From Bacillus sp. SORGH_AS_0510 (GTDB lineage Bacteria; Bacillota; Bacilli; Bacillales; Cytobacillaceae): 64,000 bases of DNA. The translations under genes were made by a program, and so were the position numbers. Where the stretch lies: assembly GCF_030818775.1 (NCBI RefSeq), contig NZ_JAUTAU010000001.1, forward strand, positions 1,988,001 to 2,052,000, given 5' to 3'. This document shows positions 1-8,441 of this stretch, piece by piece (the first letter of the stretch is position 1; every line of letters begins with the position of its first letter). The notes beneath the pieces are model-generated. The model made no database searches and was not told the origin of the DNA. It saw only the letters and a program-made list of their open reading frames with translations.

Positions 1-215
1 AAGAAAGAGGAAAGGCGACGGGAGTATTCACAGAAAGAAGAAAGGGGCAACAAAGAGACTGGATTTATTCCCTGATTTCTGACCAGCTTCATTACACCTT
101 CTTTCACCATCCAGTAATAAAGCAAAAACTTCCACAGTTAGAGAATGAAGTAATGGCAGGAACAAAAACAGCGGCGTCCGTTGTAGAAAGCTTATTCAAT
201 GACTTCTTTTCCTGA
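1..215 (+). CDS. meaB: MeaB/ArgK-type GTPase, C-terminal fragment
   Basis: This is the 3' end of a gene that begins before the window. The frame ending in TGA at 213-215 reads about 70 residues containing ERRKGQQRDWIYSLI, HHPVIK and a TAASVVESLF ending. That pattern resembles the C-terminus of the MeaB/ArgK GTPases that protect and load methylmalonyl-CoA mutase. The call also fits the methylmalonyl-CoA epimerase and acyl-CoA carboxylase genes 6 kb downstream. The G domain lies outside the window, so the assignment rests on the tail alone. No strong terminator follows the stop. Confidence 0.6.
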   Translation, partial: ERGKATGVFTERRKGQQRDWIYSLISDQLHYTFFHHPVIKQKLPQLENEVMAGTKTAASVVESLFNDFFS

Positions 216-316
216 ATCATTTTTTATTGATTGATAAAGTAAATAGCAGTTTACTTGGAAAAACCACATTTTAACTGTTATTATGTAGTTATGAACAACA
301 AGAAGGAGTGAATCTA

Positions 317-754
317 ATGAGCATGAATTTTAATTTTTTCATGAATGATGTCGTTAACCAGGCACGTCAAGAAATCGTGTCAGCTGGATATAAAGAACTA
401 AAAACACCTGCTGAAGTAGAAGAAGCTTTTGCACAAAAAGGAACAACCTTAGTAATGATTAATTCTGTATGTGGCTGTGCAGGAGGAATTGCCCGTCCGG
501 CAGCAGCACATTCCCTTCACTACGACAAACGCCCAGATCATTTAGTTACGGTGTTTGCTGGCCAAGATAAGGAAGCAACTGAGAAGGCAAGAAGCTATTT
601 CACTGGCTATCCACCATCCTCACCATCTTTTGCTTTATTAAAGGATGGAGAGATTCTTACTATGGTTGAAAGACATCAAATTGAAGGATTTGATCCTGCT
701 ACAGTAGTTGCTAAGCTTCAAGATGAATTTGAAAAGTATTGTGAAGAACTATAA
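317..754 (+). CDS. brxB: Bacilliredoxin BrxB (YphP/YqiW family)
   Basis: The product is a 145-residue cytosolic thiol-disulfide protein that removes bacillithiol from S-bacillithiolated proteins. The family signature Cys-Gly-Cys is at residues 52-54 in NSVCGCAGG, followed by the conserved ARPAA stretch. The start is ATG 317, 8 bases after AGGAG at 304-308; a GTG at 308 lies inside that ribosome site and is unlikely. Length and sequence match B. subtilis YqiW closely. It has its own terminator and appears monocistronic. Confidence 0.93.
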   Translation: MSMNFNFFMNDVVNQARQEIVSAGYKELKTPAEVEEAFAQKGTTLVMINSVCGCAGGIARPAAAHSLHYDKRPDHLVTVFAGQDKEATEKARSYFTGYPPSSPSFALLKDGEILTMVERHQIEGFDPATVVAKLQDEFEKYCEEL

Positions 755-770
755 TAAATGGATTTAAAAA

Positions 771-796
771 AGGAGCTGAATTCAGCTTCTTTTTTA
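771..796 (+). terminator. Terminator of brxB
   Basis: A perfect palindrome, AGCTGAATTCAGCT, is followed by a run of six T. Confidence 0.8.
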
Positions 797-872
797 TTGA
801 TGAAATATGATTTATAGTGTATATTTATTAATTATTTCGCAACTTTAATCATTTATCAGAGGAGAATAGCCA

Positions 873-2039
873 ATGAAGGACTTATTAGTAAATTATTTAG
901 AAGCAGTTCAAAGTAAATTATGGGATATAAGTGACAATTTATATCATAACCCAGAGTTAGGCGATCAAGAATTTAAATCAATGAAACTATTAGTAGAGTT
1001 TTTGGAAGAAAATCATTTTTCAGTGGAAAAAGGAATTGTTGACCGGCCAACAGCTTTTAAAGCAGTTTATGATAGTAAGAAGGAAGGACCGACGATTGCC
1101 TACCTTTCAGAGTATGATGCTTTGCCTGAGATTGGGCATGGTTGCGGTCATAATTTAATTGGGACGATGAGCGCAGGAGCAGGAGTACTTTTAAGCAAAG
1201 TCGTAGATGAAATTGGTGGTCGTGTTGTTGTATTAGGAACACCAGCTGAAGAAACCAACGGTGCTAAAGTTCCGATGGCCGAACAGGGTCTTTTTGATGA
1301 CATTGATGCAGCTATGATCTTGCACCCTGCTGATGAATCGTATGAGAGTGGTGATTCTTTGGCAATGGATGCGATTCAATTTGATTTCCGTGGCAGAACA
1401 AGTCATGCAGCAGCATCTCCAGAAAAGGGAATTAATGCACTTGATGCTGTTATTCAATTATTTAATGGAATAAACGCTCTAAGACAACATGTTACATCAG
1501 ATGTAAGAATTCATGGAATTATTAAAGAAGGTGGCGTTGCAGCAAATATTGTCCCAGATAAAGCTGTTGCTCAATTTTATATTCGGGCGCAGAACCGTAG
1601 TTATTTAAATGAGGTTGTTCAGAAGGTAATCAGTATCGCTAATGGTGCATCATCTATGACAGGTGCAGAAGTGCATATCAGTAACTATGAATTAAGCTAT
1701 GATAATATGGTCACTAATCAAACTCTATCTCAGTTGTTTTCTAATAATCTTTTATCTACAGGTGTAGAGAAGATTAAGAAAGCGAAGAATTCCTATGGTT
1801 CAATTGATATGGGAAATGTAAGTCATGTGGTTCCAGCCATCCATCCGTACATTGGTTTGGATTCACCTGGACTAATCGCTCATACACGGGAATTTGCAGA
1901 TTTAACGATCACTGATAACTCTCACCAGATCCTCTCAAGGGGTGCTCTTGCACTTGCGATGACAGGATTTGATCTAATCACCAATAAAGAAGAGCTTGAA
2001 AAAATGAAAAATGAGTTTCGCCAGAATGTAGGATGCTAA
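873..2039 (+). CDS. M20 family amidohydrolase/peptidase
   Basis: A 388-residue zinc amidohydrolase of the M20 class that includes p-aminobenzoyl-glutamate hydrolase AbgB-like and N-acyl amino acid hydrolases. Metal-site motifs are EYDALPEIGHGCGHN at 80-94 (His89, Cys91, His93), the glutamate pair in GTPAEETNG at 126-127 and His151 in HPAD. The dimerisation domain follows at about 170-280, starting with FRGRTSHAAASPE. AGAGGAG lies just before ATG 873. No signal peptide is seen, so it should act in the cytosol on imported acyl or dipeptide-like substrates; the substrate cannot be told. It stands alone between two terminators. Confidence 0.85.
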   Translation: MKDLLVNYLEAVQSKLWDISDNLYHNPELGDQEFKSMKLLVEFLEENHFSVEKGIVDRPTAFKAVYDSKKEGPTIAYLSEYDALPEIGHGCGHNLIGTMSAGAGVLLSKVVDEIGGRVVVLGTPAEETNGAKVPMAEQGLFDDIDAAMILHPADESYESGDSLAMDAIQFDFRGRTSHAAASPEKGINALDAVIQLFNGINALRQHVTSDVRIHGIIKEGGVAANIVPDKAVAQFYIRAQNRSYLNEVVQKVISIANGASSMTGAEVHISNYELSYDNMVTNQTLSQLFSNNLLSTGVEKIKKAKNSYGSIDMGNVSHVVPAIHPYIGLDSPGLIAHTREFADLTITDNSHQILSRGALALAMTGFDLITNKEELEKMKNEFRQNVGC

Positions 2040-2049
2040 TTATATTTTT

Positions 2050-2085
2050 AAAGTACCCCTTTATTGAGTGGGGTACTTTTTTTTC
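2050..2085 (+). terminator. Terminator of the M20 amidohydrolase gene
   Basis: Ten-base stem AAAGTACCCC with its complement, a 10-base loop and eight T. Confidence 0.9.
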
Positions 2086-2133
2086 TTTATATTAGATTGA
2101 ATTTTTTGAATATTTTTATATTAAAATAATATC

Positions 2134-2162
2134 TTTTCAAATGCATTTTCATGTGTTATTAT
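2134..2162 (+). promoter_or_regulatory. Candidate sigma-A promoter of artPQR
   Basis: TTTTCA at 2134-2139 and TATTAT at 2157-2162 are separated by exactly 17 bases. The predicted start point, near 2169, falls at the edge of the ArgR-type box just downstream. Confidence 0.45.
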
Positions 2163-2170
2163 TCGTTTTG

Positions 2171-2188
2171 TTGAATAAAAATTCAGAT
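2171..2188 (+). promoter_or_regulatory. ArgR/AhrC box in the artPQR leader
   Basis: The 18-mer TTGAATAAAAATTCAGAT matches the B. subtilis ARG box (CATGAATAAAAATKCAAK) through its core TGAATAAAAATTCA. It sits at about +1 of the candidate artP promoter, a repressor position. This supports arginine as the transported substrate. Confidence 0.75.
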
Positions 2189-2231
2189 GCAAAATTATAA
2201 AACTATATATTTTTAATAGGAGGAAGACAAC

Positions 2232-2999
2232 ATGAAAAAGTCTATTTTATTCTTATCTATCATTTTTACATTAGTTGTATTATCTGCTTGCGGACAGAGC
2301 AAGAAAGATGAGGCTACAAGCGGAGGTGAAAAAGTATTAACAATGGCAACCTCTGCCGATTTTGCTCCATTTGAATCTAGAGATAAATCCGGTAAAGTAA
2401 TCGGTTTTGATATTGATTTAGCTAATGCTATTGCTGATGAATTGGGCTATAAGCTTGAAATTAAAGATATGAAGTTCGATGGATTAATCGGTGCATTACA
2501 AGCAAAACGAGTAGATATGGTTCTAGCTGGTATGTCAGCAACAGAAAAACGCCAAAAGAATGTTGATTTCTCAACTGCATATAACCATTCTGGTGAAATG
2601 TTTATTACTAAAAAAGACTCTGTTGTTAAGACAATTGACGACCTTAAAGGAAAAACAGTTGCAGTTCAATTAGGTACAATTCAAGAAGAAGGTGCAAAAA
2701 AGCTTCAACAAAAGGTAGATTTTACTCTTAAGCCATTAGATAACTCGACTACGTTAATCCAAGAGCTATTATCAGATCGTGTGCAAGTTGCTTATTTAGA
2801 TAAATCAGTAGCAACTGGATATATTAAAGAACAAGGCTTAGCTGGATTTGATGATCCAACATCAAGTTCTCCTGGTATGGCAGTTGCTTTCCCTAAAGGA
2901 AGTGACCTTAAAGAGGATGTAAATAAAGCTCTTAAGAAATTAGAAGAAAACGGTAAGCTTCAAGAATTAAAAGATAAGTGGTTAAAAGACCAGCAGTAA
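2232..2999 (+). CDS. artP: Arginine ABC transporter substrate-binding lipoprotein
   Basis: The product is the 255-residue extracellular binding protein of a polar amino acid importer. A lipoprotein signal ends in LSAC with Cys20 as the lipidation site, so the protein is anchored outside the membrane. A type 2 periplasmic-binding (SBP_bac_3) fold follows, with motifs TSADFAPFE, GFDIDLANAIA and DMVLAGMSAT. AGGAGG precedes ATG 2232. It is the first gene of artP-artQ-artR (yqiXYZ). The ArgR-like box upstream points to arginine, though the protein itself only shows a polar amino acid binder. Confidence 0.9.
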   Translation: MKKSILFLSIIFTLVVLSACGQSKKDEATSGGEKVLTMATSADFAPFESRDKSGKVIGFDIDLANAIADELGYKLEIKDMKFDGLIGALQAKRVDMVLAGMSATEKRQKNVDFSTAYNHSGEMFITKKDSVVKTIDDLKGKTVAVQLGTIQEEGAKKLQQKVDFTLKPLDNSTTLIQELLSDRVQVAYLDKSVATGYIKEQGLAGFDDPTSSSPGMAVAFPKGSDLKEDVNKALKKLEENGKLQELKDKWLKDQQ

Positions 3000-3037
3000 G
3001 TGAATTGTAAACAAAATATCGAAGTGAGGTGTAAGGC

Positions 3038-3697
3038 ATGAATTTGGATTTTAGCCAAATTGTGCCTTATATTCCTTTTATCTTAGAAGGAATATGGGTA
3101 ACATTAAAATTTGTTGTTTTATCGATTGTTTTTGGATTTGTCCTAGGGACAATTATAGCTTTACTTAAAATTTCGCGTATAAAGGTATTAAATTGGTTCG
3201 GCGATTTTTATACATCCATTTTTCGTGGGACGCCTTTGATTTTGCAATTAATGTTAATTTATTTTGCAATCCCACAATTAACAGGTTATGATATTTCACC
3301 ATTTTTATCATCAATCTTAGCCTTTGGATTAAACTCTTCTGCCTATGTCTCTGAAATCATTCGAGCAGGAATCCAAGCGGTTGATAAAGGACAAACAGAA
3401 GCAGCCCAGGCACTTGGTGTTCCATATAGTCTGATGATGAAGGATCTTATTTTACCACAAGCCTTAAAAAATATCTTACCGGCACTTATGAATGAATTTA
3501 TTACTTTAACAAAGGAATCAGCTATCGTTTCAACCATTGGTTATTTAGATTTAATGCGACGTGCCCAAGTGGTGGGAGCGGATACGTATCGAAACTTCGA
3601 ACCATTAATCTTTGTTGGGTTAATTTATTGGGTATTAGTTATGGTGCTAACGTTAATTGGTAAGCGGGTTGAAAGGAGGATGAAATATAGTGATTAA
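3038..3697 (+). CDS. artQ: Arginine ABC transporter permease
   Basis: A 219-residue integral membrane permease of the His/Glu/Gln/Arg type with about five membrane segments. The cytoplasmic EAA loop that docks on the ATPase reads [21 protein letters not shown] at about 120-140. A ribosome site (GAGGTG) precedes ATG 3038. The 3' end overlaps artR by 8 bases, indicating translational coupling. It forms the membrane channel of the ArtPQR importer. Confidence 0.92.
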   Translation: MNLDFSQIVPYIPFILEGIWVTLKFVVLSIVFGFVLGTIIALLKISRIKVLNWFGDFYTSIFRGTPLILQLMLIYFAIPQLTGYDISPFLSSILAFGLNSSAYVSEIIRAGIQAVDKGQTEAAQALGVPYSLMMKDLILPQALKNILPALMNEFITLTKESAIVSTIGYLDLMRRAQVVGADTYRNFEPLIFVGLIYWVLVMVLTLIGKRVERRMKYSD

Positions 3698-4412
3698 AGT
3701 TGAAAACCTCCATAAAAAATTCGGGGAAAACGAAGTGTTAAAAAATATCTCTACTAGTATCAATAGTGGGGAAGTAGTTTCCATTATTGGACCATCCGGT
3801 TCAGGAAAATCAACTTTTCTTAGATGTTTAAATTTACTTGAGACGCCAACACATGGTAATGTGTGGATCAATGGTCAAGAGATGACCAACCCAAAAACCA
3901 ATATCATGAAGGTTCGTGAACAGATTGGAATGGTTTTTCAACACTTTTACTTGTTTCCACATAAGACGGTGTTGGAGAACTTGACTTATGCTCCGATGAA
4001 AGTAAAAGGAGAGAGTCGAGAGGTAGCAGAGAAGAAGGCAAGGGAACTGCTATCTAAAGTGGGTCTTAGTGAAAAAGAATCAGCATACCCGAATAATCTC
4101 TCAGGGGGACAGAAGCAGAGGGTAGCGATCGCACGTGCGCTTGCAATGGAACCGCAGTTAATGTTATTCGATGAGCCTACGTCAGCACTTGACCCAGAAA
4201 TGGTAAAAGAAGTTCTAAATGTAATGAAAGACCTTGCACAGTCAGGAATGACCATGGCAATCGTCACTCATGAAATGGGGTTTGCTCGAGAGGTTTCGGA
4301 TCGAATCATGTTCCTTGATGAAGGAGTTCTATTAGAGGAAGGCTCTCCAGATGAGTTCTTTAATAATCCACGTACAAGCAGAGCGAAAGATTTTTTAGAA
4401 AAAGTGTTGTAA
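3690..4412 (+). CDS. artR: Arginine ABC transporter ATP-binding protein
   Basis: A 240-residue ABC ATPase energising arginine import. Walker [10 protein letters not shown] is at 34-42, the Q-loop is in [10 protein letters not shown], the signature is [15 protein letters not shown] at about 136-150, Walker B is [14 protein letters not shown] and the switch His is in VTHEMGFA. Translation starts at GTG 3690, 10 bases after AAGGAGG at 3673-3679, within the end of artQ. Confidence 0.93.
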   Translation: MIKVENLHKKFGENEVLKNISTSINSGEVVSIIGPSGSGKSTFLRCLNLLETPTHGNVWINGQEMTNPKTNIMKVREQIGMVFQHFYLFPHKTVLENLTYAPMKVKGESREVAEKKARELLSKVGLSEKESAYPNNLSGGQKQRVAIARALAMEPQLMLFDEPTSALDPEMVKEVLNVMKDLAQSGMTMAIVTHEMGFAREVSDRIMFLDEGVLLEEGSPDEFFNNPRTSRAKDFLEKVL

Positions 4413-4471
4413 AATGCCTTATGCTTAAAAATACGATTACTTGCAAAAAATGCTTAAATAGAGATATGTTT

Positions 4472-4502
4472 AAGATGATCATAATGATCATCTTATTTTT
4501 TT
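4472..4502 (+). terminator. Terminator of artPQR
   Basis: AAGATGATCA pairs with TGATCATCTT around a short loop, followed by a T-rich tract that runs up to the yqjA ribosome site. Confidence 0.8.
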
Positions 4503-4514
4503 AAGGAGAAATGT

Positions 4515-5504
4515 ATGAAATTTCGTATTGGTTATCGAACGATTAAGACGGCTGTGGGTACTGCTATTTCTATTTTAATTGCCCAACAGTTGGGTCTTCA
4601 TAATTTTGCTTCTGCAGGCATTCTAACGATTCTTTGTATTCAAGTGACAAAAAGAAGTTCGCTTCGAACGGCGTGGGATCGATTTTTGGCGTGTGTTTTG
4701 GCTATGCCATTTTCAGCAATCTTCTTTGAGGGGATTGCCTATCATCCGATTGTGATTGGGGTGATGCTAATTTTCTTTATCCCTACCATTGTCATGTTAA
4801 AGGCGAAGGATGGGGTGGTCACGAGTAGTGTCATTATCTTACATATTTATATGTCCCAAAAAATATCTTTGGACATTTTTATAAATGAATTAGGAGTTAT
4901 TGTTATTGGGATTGGCGTGGCACTTCTCATGAATCTTTATATGCCAAGTGTGGATAGTAAGTTGAAGCGTTATCAGGTAAAGGTTGAGGAGAATTTTAAG
5001 ACGATTCTTTGTGAAATGGTTCGCTATTTACGCACCGGTGACAGTAAATGGGATGGCAAGGAAATTACTGAATGTTCCCTTCTTCTAGATGAGGCAAAAA
5101 CTCTTGCTTTTAGGGATGTGGAAAATCATTTTCTTCGAGAAGACACCACTTATTTTCACTATTTTAAAATGAGAGAAAAACAGTTTGAAATCATTGAACG
5201 GGTGTTGCCGATGGTAACCTCTTTAACTAAAACCATAAAGCAAGGGAAAATGGTTGCTGACTTTCTTGAAGAACTTTCACTGAATATCCATCCTGGAAAT
5301 ACGGCTTATATCTATATTCAGAAACTAAGAGAAATGAAAAAGGAATTTGAAGAGATGGAGCTACCTAAGACTAGAGAAGAATTTGAAACACGTGCAGCGC
5401 TGCTACAACTGGTAAATGAGATGAATGATTATCTTATTATTAAAAGTTCATTTAAAGAGAAGAAAACTAAGATGCATGATAAAAAGAAAATCGAAGCAAA
5501 CTAG
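4515..5504 (+). CDS. yqjA: Aromatic acid exporter family membrane protein YqjA
   Basis: A 329-residue protein with a hydrophobic N-terminal half (about residues 15-150, several membrane spans) and a charged, helical cytosolic C-terminal half (about 155-329). This layout and sequence match the ArAE_1/DUF939 family, and length and position match B. subtilis yqjA. The transported compound is unknown. ATG 4515 lies 6 bases after AAGGAG. It may be cotranscribed with the L,D-transpeptidase gene 14 bases downstream. Confidence 0.82.
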   Translation: MKFRIGYRTIKTAVGTAISILIAQQLGLHNFASAGILTILCIQVTKRSSLRTAWDRFLACVLAMPFSAIFFEGIAYHPIVIGVMLIFFIPTIVMLKAKDGVVTSSVIILHIYMSQKISLDIFINELGVIVIGIGVALLMNLYMPSVDSKLKRYQVKVEENFKTILCEMVRYLRTGDSKWDGKEITECSLLLDEAKTLAFRDVENHFLREDTTYFHYFKMREKQFEIIERVLPMVTSLTKTIKQGKMVADFLEELSLNIHPGNTAYIYIQKLREMKKEFEEMELPKTREEFETRAALLQLVNEMNDYLIIKSSFKEKKTKMHDKKKIEAN

Positions 5505-5518
5505 GTAAAAAAAGGCAG

Positions 5519-6040
5519 GTGGCTGTGTTGATTAAACTCTTATCGCCGATCCTGATTGCTTTTTTCATTTCGCCTATTTGGCCATTAGGGACGAACCCGA
5601 TGCCAGGAGATCCGTTTGTAATAGTTAACAAAAGCAAAAATGAACTGGCCTTTATTAATGAGAATAAAGTCCAAACCGTGGTTAGTGTCGGAACAGGAAA
5701 GACACAGGAGTTAACCCCTGAGGGTCTTTTTACGATTACTGTAAAGGCGAAAGAACCGTATTTTCGCAAAGAGAATATACCGGGCGGAGACCCTAAAAAC
5801 CCACTGGGATCCAGATGGATTGGTTTTGATGCAAAGGATACTGATGGAAGGACCTATGGGATACATGGAACCAACCAGCCAGCTTCCATTGGCAAGTATG
5901 TCTCACAAGGTTGTATTCGTACCCAAAATGAAGTGGTTTCCTCCTTATATCCGTTAATTCCGATAGGAACAAAAGTATTAGTGGTGTCATCAAAAAAATC
6001 ATTTGAAGCTTTGGCTCAAGAACAAGGTGCAATTAAATGA
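5519..6040 (+). CDS. L,D-transpeptidase (YkuD domain)
   Basis: A 173-residue secreted or membrane-anchored cell-wall cross-linking enzyme. An N-terminal hydrophobic segment (about 4-22) is followed by a YkuD catalytic domain with the signature HGTNQPASIGKYVSQGCIR: His116, Ser129, Gly131, Cys132 (nucleophile) and Arg134. No LysM domain is present. The start is uncertain: GTG 5519, GTG 5525 and TTG 5528 are all in frame behind a weak AGGCAGG. It occupies the position of B. subtilis yqjB, but I am not certain of orthology. Confidence 0.85.
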   Translation: MAVLIKLLSPILIAFFISPIWPLGTNPMPGDPFVIVNKSKNELAFINENKVQTVVSVGTGKTQELTPEGLFTITVKAKEPYFRKENIPGGDPKNPLGSRWIGFDAKDTDGRTYGIHGTNQPASIGKYVSQGCIRTQNEVVSSLYPLIPIGTKVLVVSSKKSFEALAQEQGAIK

Positions 6041-6042
6041 TG

Positions 6043-6076
6043 AAAGGGACTGTTCATTTTCGAACAGTCCCTTTTA
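6043..6076 (+). terminator. Terminator after the L,D-transpeptidase gene
   Basis: AAGGGACTGTTC pairs with GAACAGTCCCTT around a six-base loop, followed by TTTTAT. On the opposite strand the same stem lies just past the prli42 stop and could end that transcript too. Confidence 0.8.
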
Positions 6077-6081
6077 TATGG

Positions 6082-6180
6082 TTATGACAAGAAGCTACCA
6101 ATTCCTATAAGGAGGGTGGAAGCAAGCATTGCAAAGAGCATTAAATAGACAATAATTTTTCTTGTTTTTTTCTTAGACAA
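6082..6180 (-). CDS. prli42: Stressosome-associated protein Prli42
   Basis: A 32-residue gene on the minus strand. Translation gives a basic N-terminus MSKKKTRKII and one membrane segment, VYLMLFAMLASTLLIGIGSFL. This is the layout and sequence type of Prli42, the miniprotein that tethers the stressosome to the membrane in Firmicutes. The start is TTG 6180, preceded by a strong AAGGAGGT (complement of about 6188-6195). Its place beside yqjB/yqjC-type genes also fits Bacillus genomes. The main doubt is the short length. Confidence 0.82.
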   Translation of the reverse strand: MSKKKTRKIIVYLMLFAMLASTLLIGIGSFLS

Positions 6181-6341
6181 GTTTAGTACCTCCTTGTTTC
6201 CTATTAGCTTTATCTCTATTTTACATGGAAAAGCTCGATTGAACAACGGAACAACTAAGTAATTTAGGAAGGATTTATGAACTTTTTACCGAATAAGAGT
6301 AATTGTCGAATTTATTTTAATAGTGGAACAGAGGGGTATAT

Positions 6342-6755
6342 ATGATTAAAAAAGTCGACCATATTGGAATTGCGGTGAAATCTCTTGAAAATGCGCTACC
6401 ATTTTATACGGATGTGTTAGAGCTCTCTTTATTAGGAATAGAAGTGGTTGAGAGTCAAAAGGTAAAAGTCGCTTTTTTACAAGTAGGTGAAACAAAACTC
6501 GAACTACTGGAACCGACATCTGAGGAAAGCTCGATAGCCAAATTTATTGAGAAACGCGGTGAGGGTATCCACCATGTAGCATTAGGGGTGGAATCAATTG
6601 AAGAGAGAATCCTAGAAATGAAAGAAAAAGGCATTCAAATGATTGATCAACAGCCAAGGCTTGGGGCAGCAGGGGCGCATATAGCATTCATGCATCCAAA
6701 ATCGTCATCTGGTGTTTTGTATGAGTTATGCGAAAAGAAAGGGATGAATGGGTAA
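6342..6755 (+). CDS. mce: Methylmalonyl-CoA epimerase
   Basis: A 137-residue vicinal-oxygen-chelate enzyme interconverting (R)- and (S)-methylmalonyl-CoA. Likely metal ligands are His7 (VDHIG), Gln47 (FLQVG), a His of GIHHVAL at 77-78 and Glu128 (LYELCE), one set across the two VOC half-domains. It is the equivalent of B. subtilis yqjC. The end overlaps yqjD by 8 bases, so the two are translated together and probably serve propionyl-CoA/methylmalonyl-CoA metabolism with the MeaB-type gene at the left edge. Confidence 0.88.
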   Translation: MIKKVDHIGIAVKSLENALPFYTDVLELSLLGIEVVESQKVKVAFLQVGETKLELLEPTSEESSIAKFIEKRGEGIHHVALGVESIEERILEMKEKGIQMIDQQPRLGAAGAHIAFMHPKSSSGVLYELCEKKGMNG

Positions 6756-8307
6756 AATGATAGACATCTATGAAAAAATAAGTGAATTATACGATAAGCG
6801 AAGAGAAGTTGAACTTGGTGGCGGGGATGAGCGGATCGATAAACAGCATGAGAAGGGGAAATTAACTGCTCGAGAACGGATAGAGCTTTTAGTGGATAAG
6901 GGCACGTTTGTCGAATTGAACCCATTTATTGAGCATCGTACGAATGATTTTGGGTTAGATGAGCAAAAGGGACCTGGTGATGGCGTAGTAACAGGCTTTG
7001 GAAAAGTCAATGGCCGCCCTATCTATTTATTTTCACAGGATTTCACAGTGTTTGGCGGAGCATTAGGGGAAATGCATGCCAAAAAAATTGCGAACGTCAT
7101 GGATTTAGCCGCCAAAAATGGTACGCCTTTTGTTGGGCTAAATGACTCGGGTGGAGCAAGAATTCAAGAAGGGGTCGTTTCACTTGATGGGTATGGACAT
7201 ATCTTTTATAGAAACGCTATTTACTCAGGTGTTATCCCGCAAATCTCCGTAATTATGGGACCATGTGCAGGAGGCGCCGTCTATTCTCCAGCGATTACAG
7301 ATTTCGTTTTTATGGTAGAAAAAACAAGCCAAATGTTCATAACTGGTCCGAAGGTTATTGAAACAGTTACTGGTGAAAAAATTTCTCCGGAGGATCTTGG
7401 CGGGGCAAATGTGCATAACTCAATTAGCGGTAATGCTCACTTCCAAGCTAAGACAGAGGAAGATGTATTACAAAATGTTCGTAAGCTATTAAGCTATCTC
7501 CCTCAGAACAATGAGGAAAAAGCGCCAAGACATGAAGTAGAACATGAGAATGATTACCGCCCGGATCTAACGGATGTGATTCCATTTGATGCTGTACGCC
7601 CCTATGATGTTCGAAAAGTAATTGAACAGGTGACAGATGCAGATTCCTTTATGGAAATTCAAAAGGATTTTGCTAAAAATATCGTCGTTGGTTTTGCACG
7701 AATTAAAGGAGAGTCCGTGGGCCTTGTTTGCAACCAACCTAAGGTAATGGCTGGCGGGTTAGATATTGATTCTTCTGATAAAGCAGCAAGATTCATTAGA
7801 ACGTGCGATTCTTTCAATATCCCGATTATTACCTTCGAAGATGTTACTGGTTTCTTCCCTGGAGTTAAGCAGGAGCATGGAGGAATTATTCGTCACGGAG
7901 CAAAGATATTATTTGCCTATTCTGAAGCTACCGTTCCTAAGCTGACTGTTATCTTAAGAAAAGCATATGGCGGGGCATATGTGGCTTTAAATAGTAAGTC
8001 GATTGGTGCAGACTTAGTATTTGCATGGCCTAATGCTGAAATCGCGGTAATGGGTCCTCAAGGTGCAGCTAATATTATTTTTGCCAAGGAAATTAATAAT
8101 AGTGAAAACCCTGAACTGACCCGCCAACAAAAAATTGATGAATATCGTGAAAAGTTTGCGAATCCATATGTTGCTGCAAGCAGAGGAATGGTGGACGATG
8201 TCATTGACCCACGCGAAACAAGAATTAAAATTATTCAAGCATTAGAAATGCTTAGAAACAAAAAAGAGTCTCGACCATATAAAAAACATGGAAATATCCC
8301 GCTTTAA
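6748..8307 (+). CDS. yqjD: Acyl-CoA carboxylase carboxyltransferase subunit (propionyl-CoA type)
   Basis: A 519-residue biotin-dependent carboxyltransferase with N and C crotonase-like domains. The sequence has ARERIELLVDKGTF near 35, the oxyanion stretches MGPCAGGAVYSPA and RKAYGGAYVALNSK, and a conserved DITGFFPG-like DVTGFFPG. It matches the propionyl-CoA carboxylase beta/methylmalonyl-CoA decarboxylase alpha group. ATG 6748 has AAAGGG 4 bases upstream; ATG 6757 is an alternative. No biotin carboxylase or biotin carrier gene adjoins it, so partners must be encoded elsewhere. Confidence 0.88.
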   Translation: MGKMIDIYEKISELYDKRREVELGGGDERIDKQHEKGKLTARERIELLVDKGTFVELNPFIEHRTNDFGLDEQKGPGDGVVTGFGKVNGRPIYLFSQDFTVFGGALGEMHAKKIANVMDLAAKNGTPFVGLNDSGGARIQEGVVSLDGYGHIFYRNAIYSGVIPQISVIMGPCAGGAVYSPAITDFVFMVEKTSQMFITGPKVIETVTGEKISPEDLGGANVHNSISGNAHFQAKTEEDVLQNVRKLLSYLPQNNEEKAPRHEVEHENDYRPDLTDVIPFDAVRPYDVRKVIEQVTDADSFMEIQKDFAKNIVVGFARIKGESVGLVCNQPKVMAGGLDIDSSDKAARFIRTCDSFNIPIITFEDVTGFFPGVKQEHGGIIRHGAKILFAYSEATVPKLTVILRKAYGGAYVALNSKSIGADLVFAWPNAEIAVMGPQGAANIIFAKEINNSENPELTRQQKIDEYREKFANPYVAASRGMVDDVIDPRETRIKIIQALEMLRNKKESRPYKKHGNIPL

Positions 8308-8375
8308 AATTAACTGACTGCTCTTTCATTTGATGATAATAGTTAGAAAGAGGTATACTTAAATAGAAAAAGCAA

Positions 8376-8399
8376 AAAGCGCCTTTCTGAGGCGCTTTC
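8376..8399. other. Hairpin without a clear T-tract on the plus strand
   Basis: AAAGCGCC pairs with GGCGCTTT around seven bases. On the plus strand CAGCTTGG follows, not T. On the minus strand the stem is followed by TTTTTGCTTTTTC. It lies after yqjD and could act as a weak plus-strand terminator or as an mRNA 3' end stabiliser. Confidence 0.4.
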
Positions 8400-8441
8400 A
8401 GCTTGGTTATTGTAAGTACATATATTTGGAGGGTCAATCAA

